From positions 1,391,501-1,455,500 of the forward strand of contig JANHCV010000005.1 of the NCBI GenBank assembly GCA_025594325.1: a stretch of DNA of 64,000 nucleotides, in the 5' to 3' direction. Positions within the stretch are counted from its first letter, which is position 1, and each line of letters opens with the position of its first letter. The notes beneath the pieces were generated by a model that saw only the letters and a program-made list of their open reading frames with translations, searched no databases and was not told the origin of the DNA. The translations under genes were made by a program, and so were the position numbers. Below, piece by piece: positions 20,343 to 30,070 of the stretch. This DNA comes from Blastocladiella emersonii ATCC 22665. Its lineage: Eukaryota > Blastocladiomycota > Blastocladiomycetes > Blastocladiales > Blastocladiaceae.

Positions 20343-22251
20343 ATGGGCGGAGGGTCCGGCGCGCGCAAGAACCGCCGCCCGAGCACGCACCAGGCCGCGG
20401 CGGACGCAGCGGCAGCAGCGGCAGCGGCAGCATCGGCGAGTGCAGCGCCGACGGCCGCCACGCAGCCGAATTTCGGGGCGCTGGTCCCCGACTACCTCGA
20501 CAGTATGCACCGGTGAGCGATGAGATGAGGAATGGGATGGGACACTGATGGTTCGGCGAGGAGTGTAGTCATGGAGGGCCTGCCGCAGAACCTGCGCTGG
20601 ATCTACGACAAGATCCACACCATCCAGACCGAGCTCGACGGTATACCCCTCTGCCCCGCGCTTTCATCGCGTCCCGTACTGACACCCCGCCATCCCCGCC
20701 TCCAGACAAGGTGCAGTACCTGCACACGACATCGACGACAATCCACAAGGAGATCCACTCCAAGGTGAAAGCGTCGCGGTACCGCGCCGAGGCCAAGCTG
20801 GCCATCCATTCGGCGGGCGCCGTGGCGCTGTCGCACCTCGGGTCGACGCACCTCGTCGAGTGCCAGCGCATGGCCGCCGAGAAGCTCGCCCTCGCCTCGC
20901 ACGCCTACAAGCTCGTCGACGACTGCATCCGCAAGCTCGATACGGACCTCAAGGCCCAGGGCATCTCCCTAGAGGAGGTCCCCGTCGTCGCCGCCATGGC
21001 CGCCGCCGCCGCGGGCCACGCGCCGCCTGGGCCCGGCAGCCAGTGGGACCCCGCAGCGCTCGTCACGCCCGGACCCTCGACCGCCGCGAACACGGCGCCC
21101 ACGAGCCCGGCTATCGGGCAGCTGCTCGCCCGCGCCAACGGCGTCATCGCCGCTGCCGAGTCCGCATCCGCTGCGCCCGCTGCGGCTGGACCTTCGCGCA
21201 ACCGCGTATCCCGCTCATCCAGCGCTGCTGCGGCCGCTGCTGCTGCCGCCGCGGCCTCCTCAGCCGGCGAATCTCCCGCCATCTCCTCCTCGTCGCGCTC
21301 GTCGCGGCGCAACCAGTCCGAACCATCCGCCGCCGCTCCCGCCGCTGCCGAGCCCGCCGCGGCCACCACCAACGGCACGACGAAAAAGTCCTCTTCATCG
21401 CGGAAACGGTCGTCGTCGAGAGACGCCCTGCCGCCACCCGCACCAGTCGCTGCCGAGCCAGAACCCACTGCCGCCGCACCGGCAGCTAACGGGCGCAATA
21501 GCGGGTCCAGCTCGCGCCGCCCGTCGCGCACCAGCTCGGCCGAGGAGCTCGCGGTTTCGGGACCCGCGTCGACGCCCAAGCGCGCGGACAAGAAGCGGAA
21601 ACGGTACGCCGCGGTGCAATCCTCTCACCTTCGCCCATCACTGACCCCGCTGTGTGTAGTCCATCCTCCGCGCCGGAGGCCTCCTCGCCGCTCAGCTCCG
21701 TGCCGAGCTCCACACCCGTGCGCGCACCACCGCCACCGCCGTCGTCCAAGGACCGGTCGCGGCACCGCGCGCAGTCCGCCGCCGCCGCCGCCGCCGAAGA
21801 TCAGTCCGAGTCGGCGGCAGCGGGCGCGACCAAGAAGACCCCCGCGAAACCGCGCCGCCGCTCGCTCAACTGGGGCAACAAGAAGAAGCCACGCAAGCCG
21901 ACGACGGCCGAAGCGGATGCAGGTGCGGCCGCGGGCGACGAGGGGGACGAAGACGATGCCGAGAGCGAGGAATCGACGCCGAGCGTGCACTTCACGACGC
22001 CCATCGACCCGCACGAGCCCACGTACTGCATCTGCCAGCGCGTCGCGTTCGATGAGATGATCGCGTGCGATAACGAGGAGGATGTACGTGTACCCTGCTG
22101 CCCGCAGTGCAGCGGCGACAACGACTGACTCCCCGACGTGTAGTGCCCGTACGAGTGGTTCCACCTGCCGTGCGTTGGCATGAAGAAGGCGCCCAAGGGC
22201 ACGTGGTACTGCCCCGAGTGCAGCGAGAGGATGAAGCGGCAGAAGCGGTGA
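20343..22251 (+). CDS. ING-family PHD-finger protein
   Basis: Five exons: 20343-20502, 20569-20640, 20706-21603, 21660-22083 and 22144-22251, about 553 aa. The first intron uses GTATGC at 20503, which joins [17 protein letters not shown]; the GTGAGC at 20513 would break the frame. The N-terminal ING helices ([32 protein letters not shown]) pair with a C-terminal C4HC3 PHD finger (about residues 498-545, [28 protein letters not shown]). The PHD of this family reads H3K4me3 and recruits histone acetyltransferase or Rpd3-type deacetylase complexes. Between them lie about 330 residues rich in Ser, Ala and Pro with basic patches. Which complex it serves (Yng1, Yng2 or Pho23 type) cannot be told. 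It ends 38 bases from the convergent SPO11 gene. Confidence 0.92.
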
Positions 22252-22289
22252 GTGTGATGGGCCGGCCGTTGACTGGGTTTAATTTATTG

Positions 22290-23504
22290 TCATTCATGAC
22301 CACCGTCGCTGTCCTGACTGTCGCCGCCCCCGCCGATCCGGAACCCGACCGCCCGCTCGACCAGCGCGAACAGCCCGGCGTGGCCCAGCGCCTGGATCTC
22401 GGCCTTGTGTCCGAGCCGCACCATGGCCTGCAGCGACCGCCTACACCGCGCGCATCGTCAGTGACCATCCCTCGCGACCACCGCGACGTTGGAAACGTAC
22501 ATAGCGACCGGATCCGCGTCGAGCGCGCTCGCCGCACCTCCGCCGCCTGCGAGCAACCACCTTGCGCGCGTCCAGTCCGCCGCCGCAAACGGCACCGCGC
22601 ACACATGCCTCTCTACATCCCCGATCCAGTCGCTGACATGCACCCCGACCATCCGCGCGCGCGGCACCGCGGCCCTGTACTCGGCAAAGATGTGCACGCC
22701 GAACGGGTCGCCGTCCACGAGCACCGCGATCCCAACCTGCGCCGGCACGCGCGCGAGGAACTGGCGCGTGGCCACGTCCGGGAACCCGCGCGACGTGACG
22801 AGGACCGCGTGCCGCGGGAGCCGCGTGCCCGCGAGCGTGTGGAACACGGCCTCCTTCTCGACGACCACCACCCACCGCACGTGCGGCGCAAGCTCGACGC
22901 GGGCGATGTGTGCGCCCGCGGGGATGTGTACGCCCTGTGGACCGCCGGCGCGCGCGTCGAGCGGCGTTGCCGCATCGTGCAGGTGTAGGAGCACGGGGCC
23001 CAGGACCACGCCGCGCGCGCCCGCGATGACGCCCAGCGGCGCGGTATCCAGGATCCCGCACCCGCCCTCGCCCTCCTCCTCGTCGTCGTCGTCTTCCCCA
23101 AAAACCGTCGCCGCGATCGCGTGGACCGCGTAGTCGACGGCGCGCTGGGTCCCGAACAGCGCCGGGTCGCGGTAGAAGACGTCGCGGCGCGTGACCCAGT
23201 GCACGCCGTCGGCGCCGCCCGCGGTCAGCTGCTGGTACAGGATGGCCATGACGCGCGCGTGCACCGTGAGGGTGAAGACGGGATCGTGGTGGTCCGTGCG
23301 CCGCGGGCGTTTTGTCGGGCGGAAGGGCAGCGGCGTCGGCGAGAGAGGGAGCTCGGGCGGGTGCATGGTCGCTAGGTCCGTGGTGGTCTCGGCCTCGTGA
23401 AGAAACTCGAAGGCCAGCGCGCGGAGCGAGGCGACGGCGATGGCGCGGTCGGGCTCGAGGTGCGCGAACGTCGAGGAGGGCGGTGGGGTTGCTGGTTCAT
23501 TCAT
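22290..23504 (-). CDS. SPO11: SPO11, meiotic double-strand break transesterase
   Basis: Two exons, 23504-22501 and 22440-22290, about 384 aa. The intron (22500-22441, 60 bases, GTACGT to GTGTAG) restores the C-terminal KAEIQALGHAG, typical of Spo11/TopoVIA. The catalytic tyrosine is about Y111 in RRDVFYRDPALFGTQ; the residue before it is Phe where many relatives have Tyr. The Toprim glutamate lies in VVVVEKEA (about residue 215) and the acidic pair in LVDGDPFGVHIFAEY (about 262-266). The protein cuts DNA in meiosis by a covalent tyrosyl link. An insertion of acidic residues (EDDDDEEEGEG) follows the first domain. An in-frame Met also exists 26 codons upstream (23582). Without the intron the frame stops at 22458. 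Confidence 0.93.
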
Positions 23505-24100
23505 GGTTGATGCAAGGTGCGATCGAGAGAGTACAAACGCCGAGAGAGCCATGGGCTCAAGCAAGGCCTGATTCACTGACACATTGGGCCGAGACCGTGA
23601 CCGCGACGTGAGACCGAGGGTGGGGTAGCCTTAAAATAACGATGTAGAGACAGAATGTACGAGGGGAGGGTAGGGGGAGGGGTGCTGGAAGCAAGATACG
23701 TCGGATTGAGTAAGGTGACACACAGAGAGGGAGGGGAGGAGAGGAGCGAGCGAGCGAGCGAGAGGGCGGCACACGCGCGACGCGACGGGCAGCGACGGCG
23801 GCGGCGAGAGCGAGAGCGAAGAGCGACGAGACGAGTGGACAGACGACTACATGGCGAGCAAGTGAGGGGTCAGAACCGATCTCGTCGCGAGAGCAGTGGT
23901 CCGCGTGTGCGCGGTACATACGCGATCCGTGCCGGAACGTAGGTCCGATCCATGGTTGCATTTCGCCCGTCGGTCGTCCATCATCATCGAGTTCCATCCA
24001 TCTTCATCGCCACGAACGTCGTCGAGCATCCCATCACACACACACGAGCGCAGCACACCGACCCGGCCCGGCCACACCGCGCGAACCCGAATCCCACCGC
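23505..24100. other. Intergenic upstream of SPO11, downstream of ATP21
   Basis: A purine-rich tract (GAGCGAGCGAGCGAGAG near 23745) and an ACACACAC run near 24040. No gene supported. Confidence 0.4.
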
Positions 24101-24409
24101 TTAGGCGGCGGGGGCCTTGTCCCACGAGTTGATGAGCTTCTCGAGGTCAAAGTCGGGCGAGTCGGGGTCGGCGACGACGCCGGCGGCGGAGGGCGGCGCG
24201 AGCTTGGCGGCCTCGGCGGCCTTGTGGGCGGCGTAGGCGGCGCGGGCCTGGTGGAAGTGGGCCAGCTCGGCGGCCTTGGCGGCGGCCTCGCGCTTGGCCG
24301 CCTCGGACGTCGACAGGCGCGCGTCGCGCACAAAGCCGTACACGAGGCCCGTGGCGGCCGAGCCCCACAGGAGCCACGAGCGGAAGACCTGGGACGTGGT
24401 GGCGGACAT
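24101..24409 (-). CDS. ATP21: ATP synthase subunit e
   Basis: 102 aa from the ATG at 24409 (MSATTSQVFRSW). One N-terminal membrane helix carries the GxxxG dimer motif (TGLVYGFVRD). An Ala/Glu-rich helix follows (AAKREAAAKAAELAHFHQ) and then a short acidic tail (DFDLEKLINSWDK). This is the layout of mitochondrial F1Fo subunit e, which drives dimerisation of the synthase and cristae shape. The sequence is divergent and alanine-rich, so the call rests on size, topology and GxxxG. A MICOS-like small protein is a less likely alternative. Confidence 0.68.
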   Translation of the reverse strand: MSATTSQVFRSWLLWGSAATGLVYGFVRDARLSTSEAAKREAAAKAAELAHFHQARAAYAAHKAAEAAKLAPPSAAGVVADPDSPDFDLEKLINSWDKAPAA

Positions 24410-24738
24410 GTTGACGGCGACGGGTTGCACGGACTGAGGAGTGGGGCAGGCGGGGCAAGGGGGGCGGATCCGATCGGCGCGAGGTAGTTGTCGTCGGCGG
24501 TGGTCGGCAGGCACGGCAGCGAGAGGGAGGGAAGTGAAAAAGCCCTTGGTATTTGATCACGCCGCATCAGCTGACGCTTGAGCGCCGCGACTTCTTGTGG
24601 TCGCCGCCTCCCTTCCTCTCCCTCGCCCACCCGCCCTTGCCATGAAAATACTTGTCTCGGTCTAGAGTCTATTCGCGCAAAAGGACCGTCCGTCTACTGT
24701 ACACGCCGTCGCCGCGCCGCGCCGCTGCCGCCGCCGGC

Positions 24739-26821
24739 TCAGGACCCGCCGCCGTCCGCGACCGCTTCGGGCGGCCCGACCGACCAACTGGAGTCGACCG
24801 CCTCGGCTTCTCTCCGCTTGCTGCTCTCGGCCGCCAGGACCCGCGGATCGCCCGTCGCCCACGCGCTCCCGGCGGTGCGCGTCGGGCTCTTGTTCCTCGG
24901 TCGTGGCGGCGGCGAGATCGGGCGCCGCACCATGGGCGGCGCGAGCGCTGGCGCGGGCGCCGCGGGCTCGCTGTCGGCGTCGGCCTCGGGCGGTGTTGGG
25001 AGCTCAGGCACGTCGGGCATCGGTCCCGCTCCCGATGCGGCCGCGGATGCCGCGACGGGCCCGCCGGGCAGACTCGCGGTGCTGATATTGGTCGTGGACG
25101 GCGCGGGTGTTGCGGCGGGTGGTGCGGCGCCGGGCCACGACGCGCGGTTACCGGTGCCTGACGGCGAAGCGACACCGCCGCTGCCACGGAGCCGGCTGAG
25201 CAGGCGCCCGAACAGGCCGACCTTGACGACTGCGCTCGCCACGTCCTCGTCGGTGACGGTGACGACGCACACGCAGTTCTCGTCGGTCGAGAGCATCGGG
25301 CGTGTCCCGCCGTACGTCGTCCACGCGTGCGTCTTGACGCCGGCTAGCGGCGTGCGCGTCGCCGGGTCTTTCCGGAGCAGCCCGCGCAGGAGGTCCTGCA
25401 GGTCGGGCGACAACCCGGAAGAGATTTCCGGCTCGTCGGCGGCGATCTGCGCGTACAGCTCCATGAGGTAACACGCCTCGAACGGCGGGTAGCCGTGCGT
25501 CAGGCAGTACAGGGTGACGCCGAGGCACCACATGTCGAGGGCGCGCCCGTGCACGCGCAGCGAGGACGGGTCGCACGCTTCCGGTGGGGTGAACGCCGGC
25601 GACGCGCTGCGGATCGCGACGTGGTCGTCAACTTGCCCGTGGCACATGTGCGCGATCCCAAAGTCCGAGATCTGCGCCCGGTCGTCCCACGTCACCAGAA
25701 TGTTCTCGGGCTTCAGGTCGCAGTGGATAATCCCGTGGTAGTGCACTATACGCACGGGTGCGGTAAGTGAGCGGGCGAGGAGTGAGGGGATGAGGGTGAG
25801 GGGATGGCGACGTACGGAACTCGAGCCCGAGGACCACGTCGCGAAAGTACTTTGCCGCGCGGCCCTCGTCGAACGGCTCGGCGCGCTCGCCCATGCTGAG
25901 CGTCATGATCGGGCCCGCGCATAGCTCGAACACTACACACTCTCGCCGCACGTCAGTATCCCGCATCCGACCACCGTGCACAAGACGCGTACCAAGATAC
26001 AGGTTATCCTCCTGCACATCATCAAGCACCTCGAGCAGCGACGTGATGTTCGGGTGCGACGAGCTGAGCTTCTTGAAGACCGCCACCTCCTGCTTAACCC
26101 CATCTTCCCCGCCGCCCGCCCCGCCGCCAACGCCCGCGTACACGGCGCGCATACGAAACTGGCGCCGCAGCCGCGACTTGGACAGGATCTTGCACGCGTA
26201 GTCGTTCCCATCCTCGAGGTTATGCACGCGCGCCACCTTGCCGTAACTCCCCGCCCCGATCTCGCCCAGCACCAGGTACTGGTTGACGACCATGGTCGCC
26301 GACGCCGCGATCGCCGCGTCGACCGCCCGGCCCTGCACGTGCAGCAGCGACGGCGTGCGCGGACGCGACAGCGGAGACCCGCCCGCGGGAGGGGTCTCGA
26401 CCGAGGTCCGCCGCACGTGGAACGTCTCCTTGACGGGCGACGGCGACCGGCGCGGCGTGCTGGGCATCGCGGGCGGTGGGGGTGGAGTCGACGCGCGCGT
26501 GTGCGGCTCGGACGGACACCGCGGACGCGTGGGTGTGCCCGGTCGGCGCGGCCATGACGGGAACAGGCCCGAAGTCGACGCGGATGCAGCCGAGAGGTTC
26601 GCGGCCGTCGAGCTGGATCGCGCGGGCGACGCCGCCGCGCTCTTGCTGCTGCTGCTCGCGGGCCACGCGCGCGTCGGCGAGTTGGGCCGGCTCGAGAAGG
26701 GCGTGGAGGGGAGAGAGAAGGAGAGTTTGGGCAGTTTCGGGGTCCACCGCGGCGTGGTCGGTTTCGCAGGTGGTGATGTGGCTCGCGCGCCGGCGGCGGC
26801 GGGTGCCGGCGGAGGTTCCAT
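24739..26821 (-). CDS. CaMKK/SNF1-activating-type protein kinase
   Basis: Three exons, 26821-25993, 25932-25816 and 25745-24739, about 650 aa. Introns (25992-25933 and 25815-25746) run GTACGC to GTGTAG and GTACGT to CGTATAG. A Pro/Ser-rich N-terminus precedes the kinase: GEIGAGSYGKV (about 184), the ATP lysine in YACKILSKSRLRRQ, HCDLKPENILV (about 323), SDFGIAH (about 342), SPAFTPPEA and ALDMWCLGVTLYC. The RxRRQ loop after the lysine, the FTPPEA segment and the post-kinase STDENCVCVVTVTDEDV are CaMKK/Sak1 features. Such kinases phosphorylate the activation loop of AMPK/SNF1. The catalytic loop has HCD where HRD is usual, so activation-loop control may differ. The tail is low complexity. Confidence 0.88.
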
Positions 26822-27551
26822 GGTTGGTTGGTGCGTATAGTTGTTAGGTGTCGAGGAGAGCTGTGGGAGAGCGGAGCAGGAGCAAAAAGGCACGCGTCGC
26901 GGCTCGTGTCCGCGCGCTCGCACGTCCAGGTGATATCGCGCGGAGCACGGCGAAACATGCGTGCGTCGCGCGTTCATGGGAGATTCGCATCACCCGGCCG
27001 GCGCGCGGGGGAACCGCGGCATTTATATCGGGATGCGACTTGCCGCCCCGCCGCACCGCGCGCGCGCACCATCGCGAACGGACGGGGGAGGCGTGGCACG
27101 GAAATCGCCCATGGTGACGCACGGTGGCTCAGGACCGACGCGATCTTGCGCACCGCACCGCGGCGCGCATCAGGGAGTGGAAACGGGCGGGCGGCAGCGG
27201 CGCCAGAGGGGGTGCGAGACACGCGGGCGGGCGGGTGCGAGACGCGTTCGGTTATCACGTGGGCCGCGACCGACCGAACAATTGTTGACGGCGCGATTTC
27301 ATTTCATCTTGGAGAACAAGGGCGGGTCTTGATTTAGCACGTTATATTCGTTTCCTCATTACGAGCAAAGCGAGGGGGAGTTCGAAAGTGACGATTCGAT
27401 TTTCGGGAGCGTGGCGGTGTGTGCCTGCGAACCTGCGCAGGCGACAACGGCTGGCTGGGAGGACGACGATGGGTAGGGGCAATATGGGAACAACAAGGAA
27501 GGGGTTTGTACGAGTATCTACATGGTGTGTGGTTGGCGCGGGACCGAGACT
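26822..27551. other. Intergenic upstream of the kinase gene
   Basis: GC-rich with short inverted and purine tracts. No coding segment supported on either strand beyond overlaps with neighbours. Confidence 0.4.
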
Positions 27552-29111
27552 TCATGTCCGGATCGAGATCTCCGTGTACGCCGCGGCGGCCGCGTACTGG
27601 CGCTCGTAGTCGGCGAGGTCCTCGTCGACGTCTTCGTCCTCGGCGGCAGCCGCGGCGGTGCGCGCGGCGTACGCGGGGTCGACCATGATATCGTCGTCGC
27701 TGTTCTGCGCCGCGAGCTGCTGCTGGTTCTGGGCCTCGACATCCTCGTCCTCGTCGAGGTACGAGTACTGGAGCGACGGCCCGCGGGGTTTCGCGACCAC
27801 GACCTTGGTGCCCTTGGAGAAGTTGGACTTGACCTCGCGGCGGCGCTCGAGCGTGGACGCGACGACGGGGATGGTGGGCACGATGGGCACCTCGGAGACG
27901 CCGGGCGTCGACGCGTCCCACAGACCGAGCTGGCGCATGGTCAGCTCGAACTTGATGGCCTGGTGCATCTCGAACGCCATGACCTGGTACTCGTAGTAGT
28001 CCTTGGCCGACATGGGCAGCGGGTCGACGGGATTCCGGTCGTACTCCTCGGCCGCGAACGTGTACGACACCTTGATGTACTTTGAGAACTGCACGCGCGA
28101 CGAGCGGCGGCGGCCACCCTGGGAGGCGAAGTCGGGCGACGACGGCGACGAGGAGCCCTCGCTGTCGTCCGAGACGTGCCCGTTGAAGGACGACGGGAGC
28201 GACGAGAGGTCGAGCTGCGGCGGGACCGACGACATGTTGAGGCTGGACCGTTTGGGGGTGGTGGTCGAGTGCGGAATCTCGAGGAGCGGAGGGAGCGGCG
28301 GGAGCGGCCGGTCCGGGGAGAAGGTGAGCGACGACTCGGTCGACGCTGAGGTGGGTGTGCGCGGGTACGGCGACGACGAGGGCGAGGTCGAGGCGTACGA
28401 GCTCGGGGTGAGGAGCGAGGACGGCGACGGGGTGGCGGCCGAGTAAATGGATGAGGGAGCAGAGGAGGAGGCTGCCGCACTCGGTCCACAAAAGGGCGGG
28501 AACGAGGTGTAGGTGGCAAGCCAAGACGACGAAGGCGCAGCAGCAGCTGAAGCTGGTGCAGGTCCGGGTGGCGAAGCACGGGCGGAGGGCTGGTGGGTGG
28601 CTCCGGGCACGGGGACCGAGGGGCTCGCGGGTGGCGGAGTCAGGCGGCGGGCAGCTCGCTGGGCGTCGGCGCGCGAGACTTTGAGGCCGAAGAGCGAGCA
28701 CGGCGTCGGGCACGCGGGGACGGCACACTCGTCAACGAGTAGAGTGCCGCGGCGCTTGCGGGGTTTGGGCTTGGAGGAGGCGGAAGACGTCGACTGCCGG
28801 GCGGATGGCGGCGACGGCTGCGACGGGAGGAGCGGATCGGAGGGTGGCTCGCCAGCTAGTGCGATGGAGGAGGTGATCGAGGACGAGAAGGGCGGCGTCG
28901 GCTCGATACGAGTGGTTGCGGGAGCGGGTCCGGGAGCGGGTCCGGCAGCGCTGCTGCTGGAGATCGAGGTGGAGAGGGAGGAGGAGGGCGGGAGGATGCG
29001 TTCGCTCGAGGCGGGGAGCGGCGGCAGGGGCGAGTCGAGGGACCGTGAGGGGGAGAGCGCGGGAGCGGGGCCCGGCGCGGTATAAGACAAGTTCGGCGAG
29101 TGTAGGTTCAT
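27552..29111 (-). CDS. Proline/serine-rich protein with an RVxF-like motif
   Basis: 519 aa from the ATG at 29111 (MNLHSPNLSYTAPG). The first two thirds are low-complexity Pro/Ser/Ala. A compact conserved-looking core follows: RRRSSRVQFSKYIKVSYTFA, then AEEYDRNPVDPLPMSAKDYY and EYQVMAFEMHQAIKFELTMR. RVQF preceded by basic residues fits the PP1-docking RVxF motif, and the following Y-rich, EYDR-containing segment resembles fungal regulatory proteins that pair RVxF with an EYDRxP element. The C-terminus is acidic (DEDEDVEAQNQQQ, EDEDVDEDLADYE). A role in protein phosphatase 1 targeting is inferred only. The frame stays open upstream to 29396, but the Met at 29111 begins the composition typical of the protein. 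Confidence 0.65.
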   Translation of the reverse strand: MNLHSPNLSYTAPGPAPALSPSRSLDSPLPPLPASSERILPPSSSLSTSISSSSAAGPAPGPAPATTRIEPTPPFSSSITSSIALAGEPPSDPLLPSQPSPPSARQSTSSASSKPKPRKRRGTLLVDECAVPACPTPCSLFGLKVSRADAQRAARRLTPPPASPSVPVPGATHQPSARASPPGPAPASAAAAPSSSWLATYTSFPPFCGPSAAASSSAPSSIYSAATPSPSSLLTPSSYASTSPSSSPYPRTPTSASTESSLTFSPDRPLPPLPPLLEIPHSTTTPKRSSLNMSSVPPQLDLSSLPSSFNGHVSDDSEGSSSPSSPDFASQGGRRRSSRVQFSKYIKVSYTFAAEEYDRNPVDPLPMSAKDYYEYQVMAFEMHQAIKFELTMRQLGLWDASTPGVSEVPIVPTIPVVASTLERRREVKSNFSKGTKVVVAKPRGPSLQYSYLDEDEDVEAQNQQQLAAQNSDDDIMVDPAYAARTAAAAAEDEDVDEDLADYERQYAAAAAYTEISIRT

Positions 29112-29667
29112 TGCGACGCTTGTGTGCTTGTTTCCGTGGCCGGGGCGAAGGCGGGCAGCACGGGGACGTGGAGGATGGCGGCCGCGCCACCTCGGCGATG
29201 AGGGCGGAGGGCTGGTGCAATGAACTGCGTCACGTGTGGCGCGCTGGACGCTGAAACGGTCCCGCTCCTCAGCTTGTCGCGCATTCAGTGTGATTGCTTT
29301 CATGGTCGTTGTTCGCGGTGGTGGCTTAGCCAGCGGGAAGTCGCTGACGGCGGCCATGGGGGACGCGTAGCTCATCGTGGGCCCGCACGATTGCATTCAG
29401 CTGCGGCCGCGGGGGTTTCTCCGCAGCCCTGGTCTCCCGATCTGCTGAGCGCACTCGAGTGATCTCGCTGCGGGGTATAATCGTGTGGTGATGGTGCGAG
29501 TGATGAGCGCGGGCACGCCGGGACGCGTGCGTGTGTGTCAGTCGAGTCGCAGCCGGAGCGACCTCTCTCAAGTCGCTGCCGACCTCGGATCCGCTTCCTC
29601 TCACCACCCTGACCGTCTGCAACGCATCATCCCGCCCCCGTAGCCCTCCTCAACTCGCTGCAACGCC
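29112..29667. promoter_or_regulatory. Divergent promoter region, RVxF protein and FMC1
   Basis: 556 bases between two divergent gene starts. No canonical TATA placed with confidence; a GGGTATAATC lies at about 29473. Confidence 0.4.
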
Positions 29668-30033
29668 ATGACCTCGCCGCTCTCGACCGCCGCTCCGGCC
29701 GCCACGGCGCTGTACCGCGGCCTGCTGCGCGAGGTGACCAAGCAGGTGACCAAGAAGAACAACAACCCGACGTGGCAGCGGTACCTGCGCGCGCAGTTCG
29801 AGGTCGTGCCCGCCGATGCCGCGCAGCACCGCGCCCGCCTCGTCGACGCCGAGAACGCGCTGCTGTTCCTGCGCAGCAACCGCACCCACCGCGAGCTGCT
29901 CGAGGGCTACTTCCCGGTCCTCGCCGAGGACGAGCGCATCAAGCGCACCGCGGGCAAGGTCGGCCTGCAGCTGCCGCGCATGTTCGACCCGGACGGCGAC
30001 GTTGCGCGCGACAGCTCTTCTTCGACCGCCTAA
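29668..30033 (+). CDS. FMC1: FMC1, mitochondrial LYR-type assembly factor
   Basis: 121 aa, single exon. ALYRGLLREVTKQV near the N-terminus is a LYR motif. DAENALLFLRSNRTHRELLE and FPVLAEDERIKRTAGKVGLQ match FMC1, whose yeast member helps the Atp12 chaperone assemble F1 in the mitochondrial matrix. Length fits the family (about 100-155 aa). The C-terminal tail is Ser-rich. It ends 37 bases from the convergent POL2 gene. ATP synthase subunit e is also in this window, but the two are not adjacent. Confidence 0.88.
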   Translation: MTSPLSTAAPAATALYRGLLREVTKQVTKKNNNPTWQRYLRAQFEVVPADAAQHRARLVDAENALLFLRSNRTHRELLEGYFPVLAEDERIKRTAGKVGLQLPRMFDPDGDVARDSSSSTA

Positions 30034-30070
30034 GTGTAACATAGAGATAAAAGGCTACTATTACTCATCT

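Noticed and set aside
20513-20568. GTGAGC donor for ING intron 1
   Set aside because: It gives RHGGPAAE in place of the ING helix. GTATGC at 20503 gives [13 protein letters not shown].
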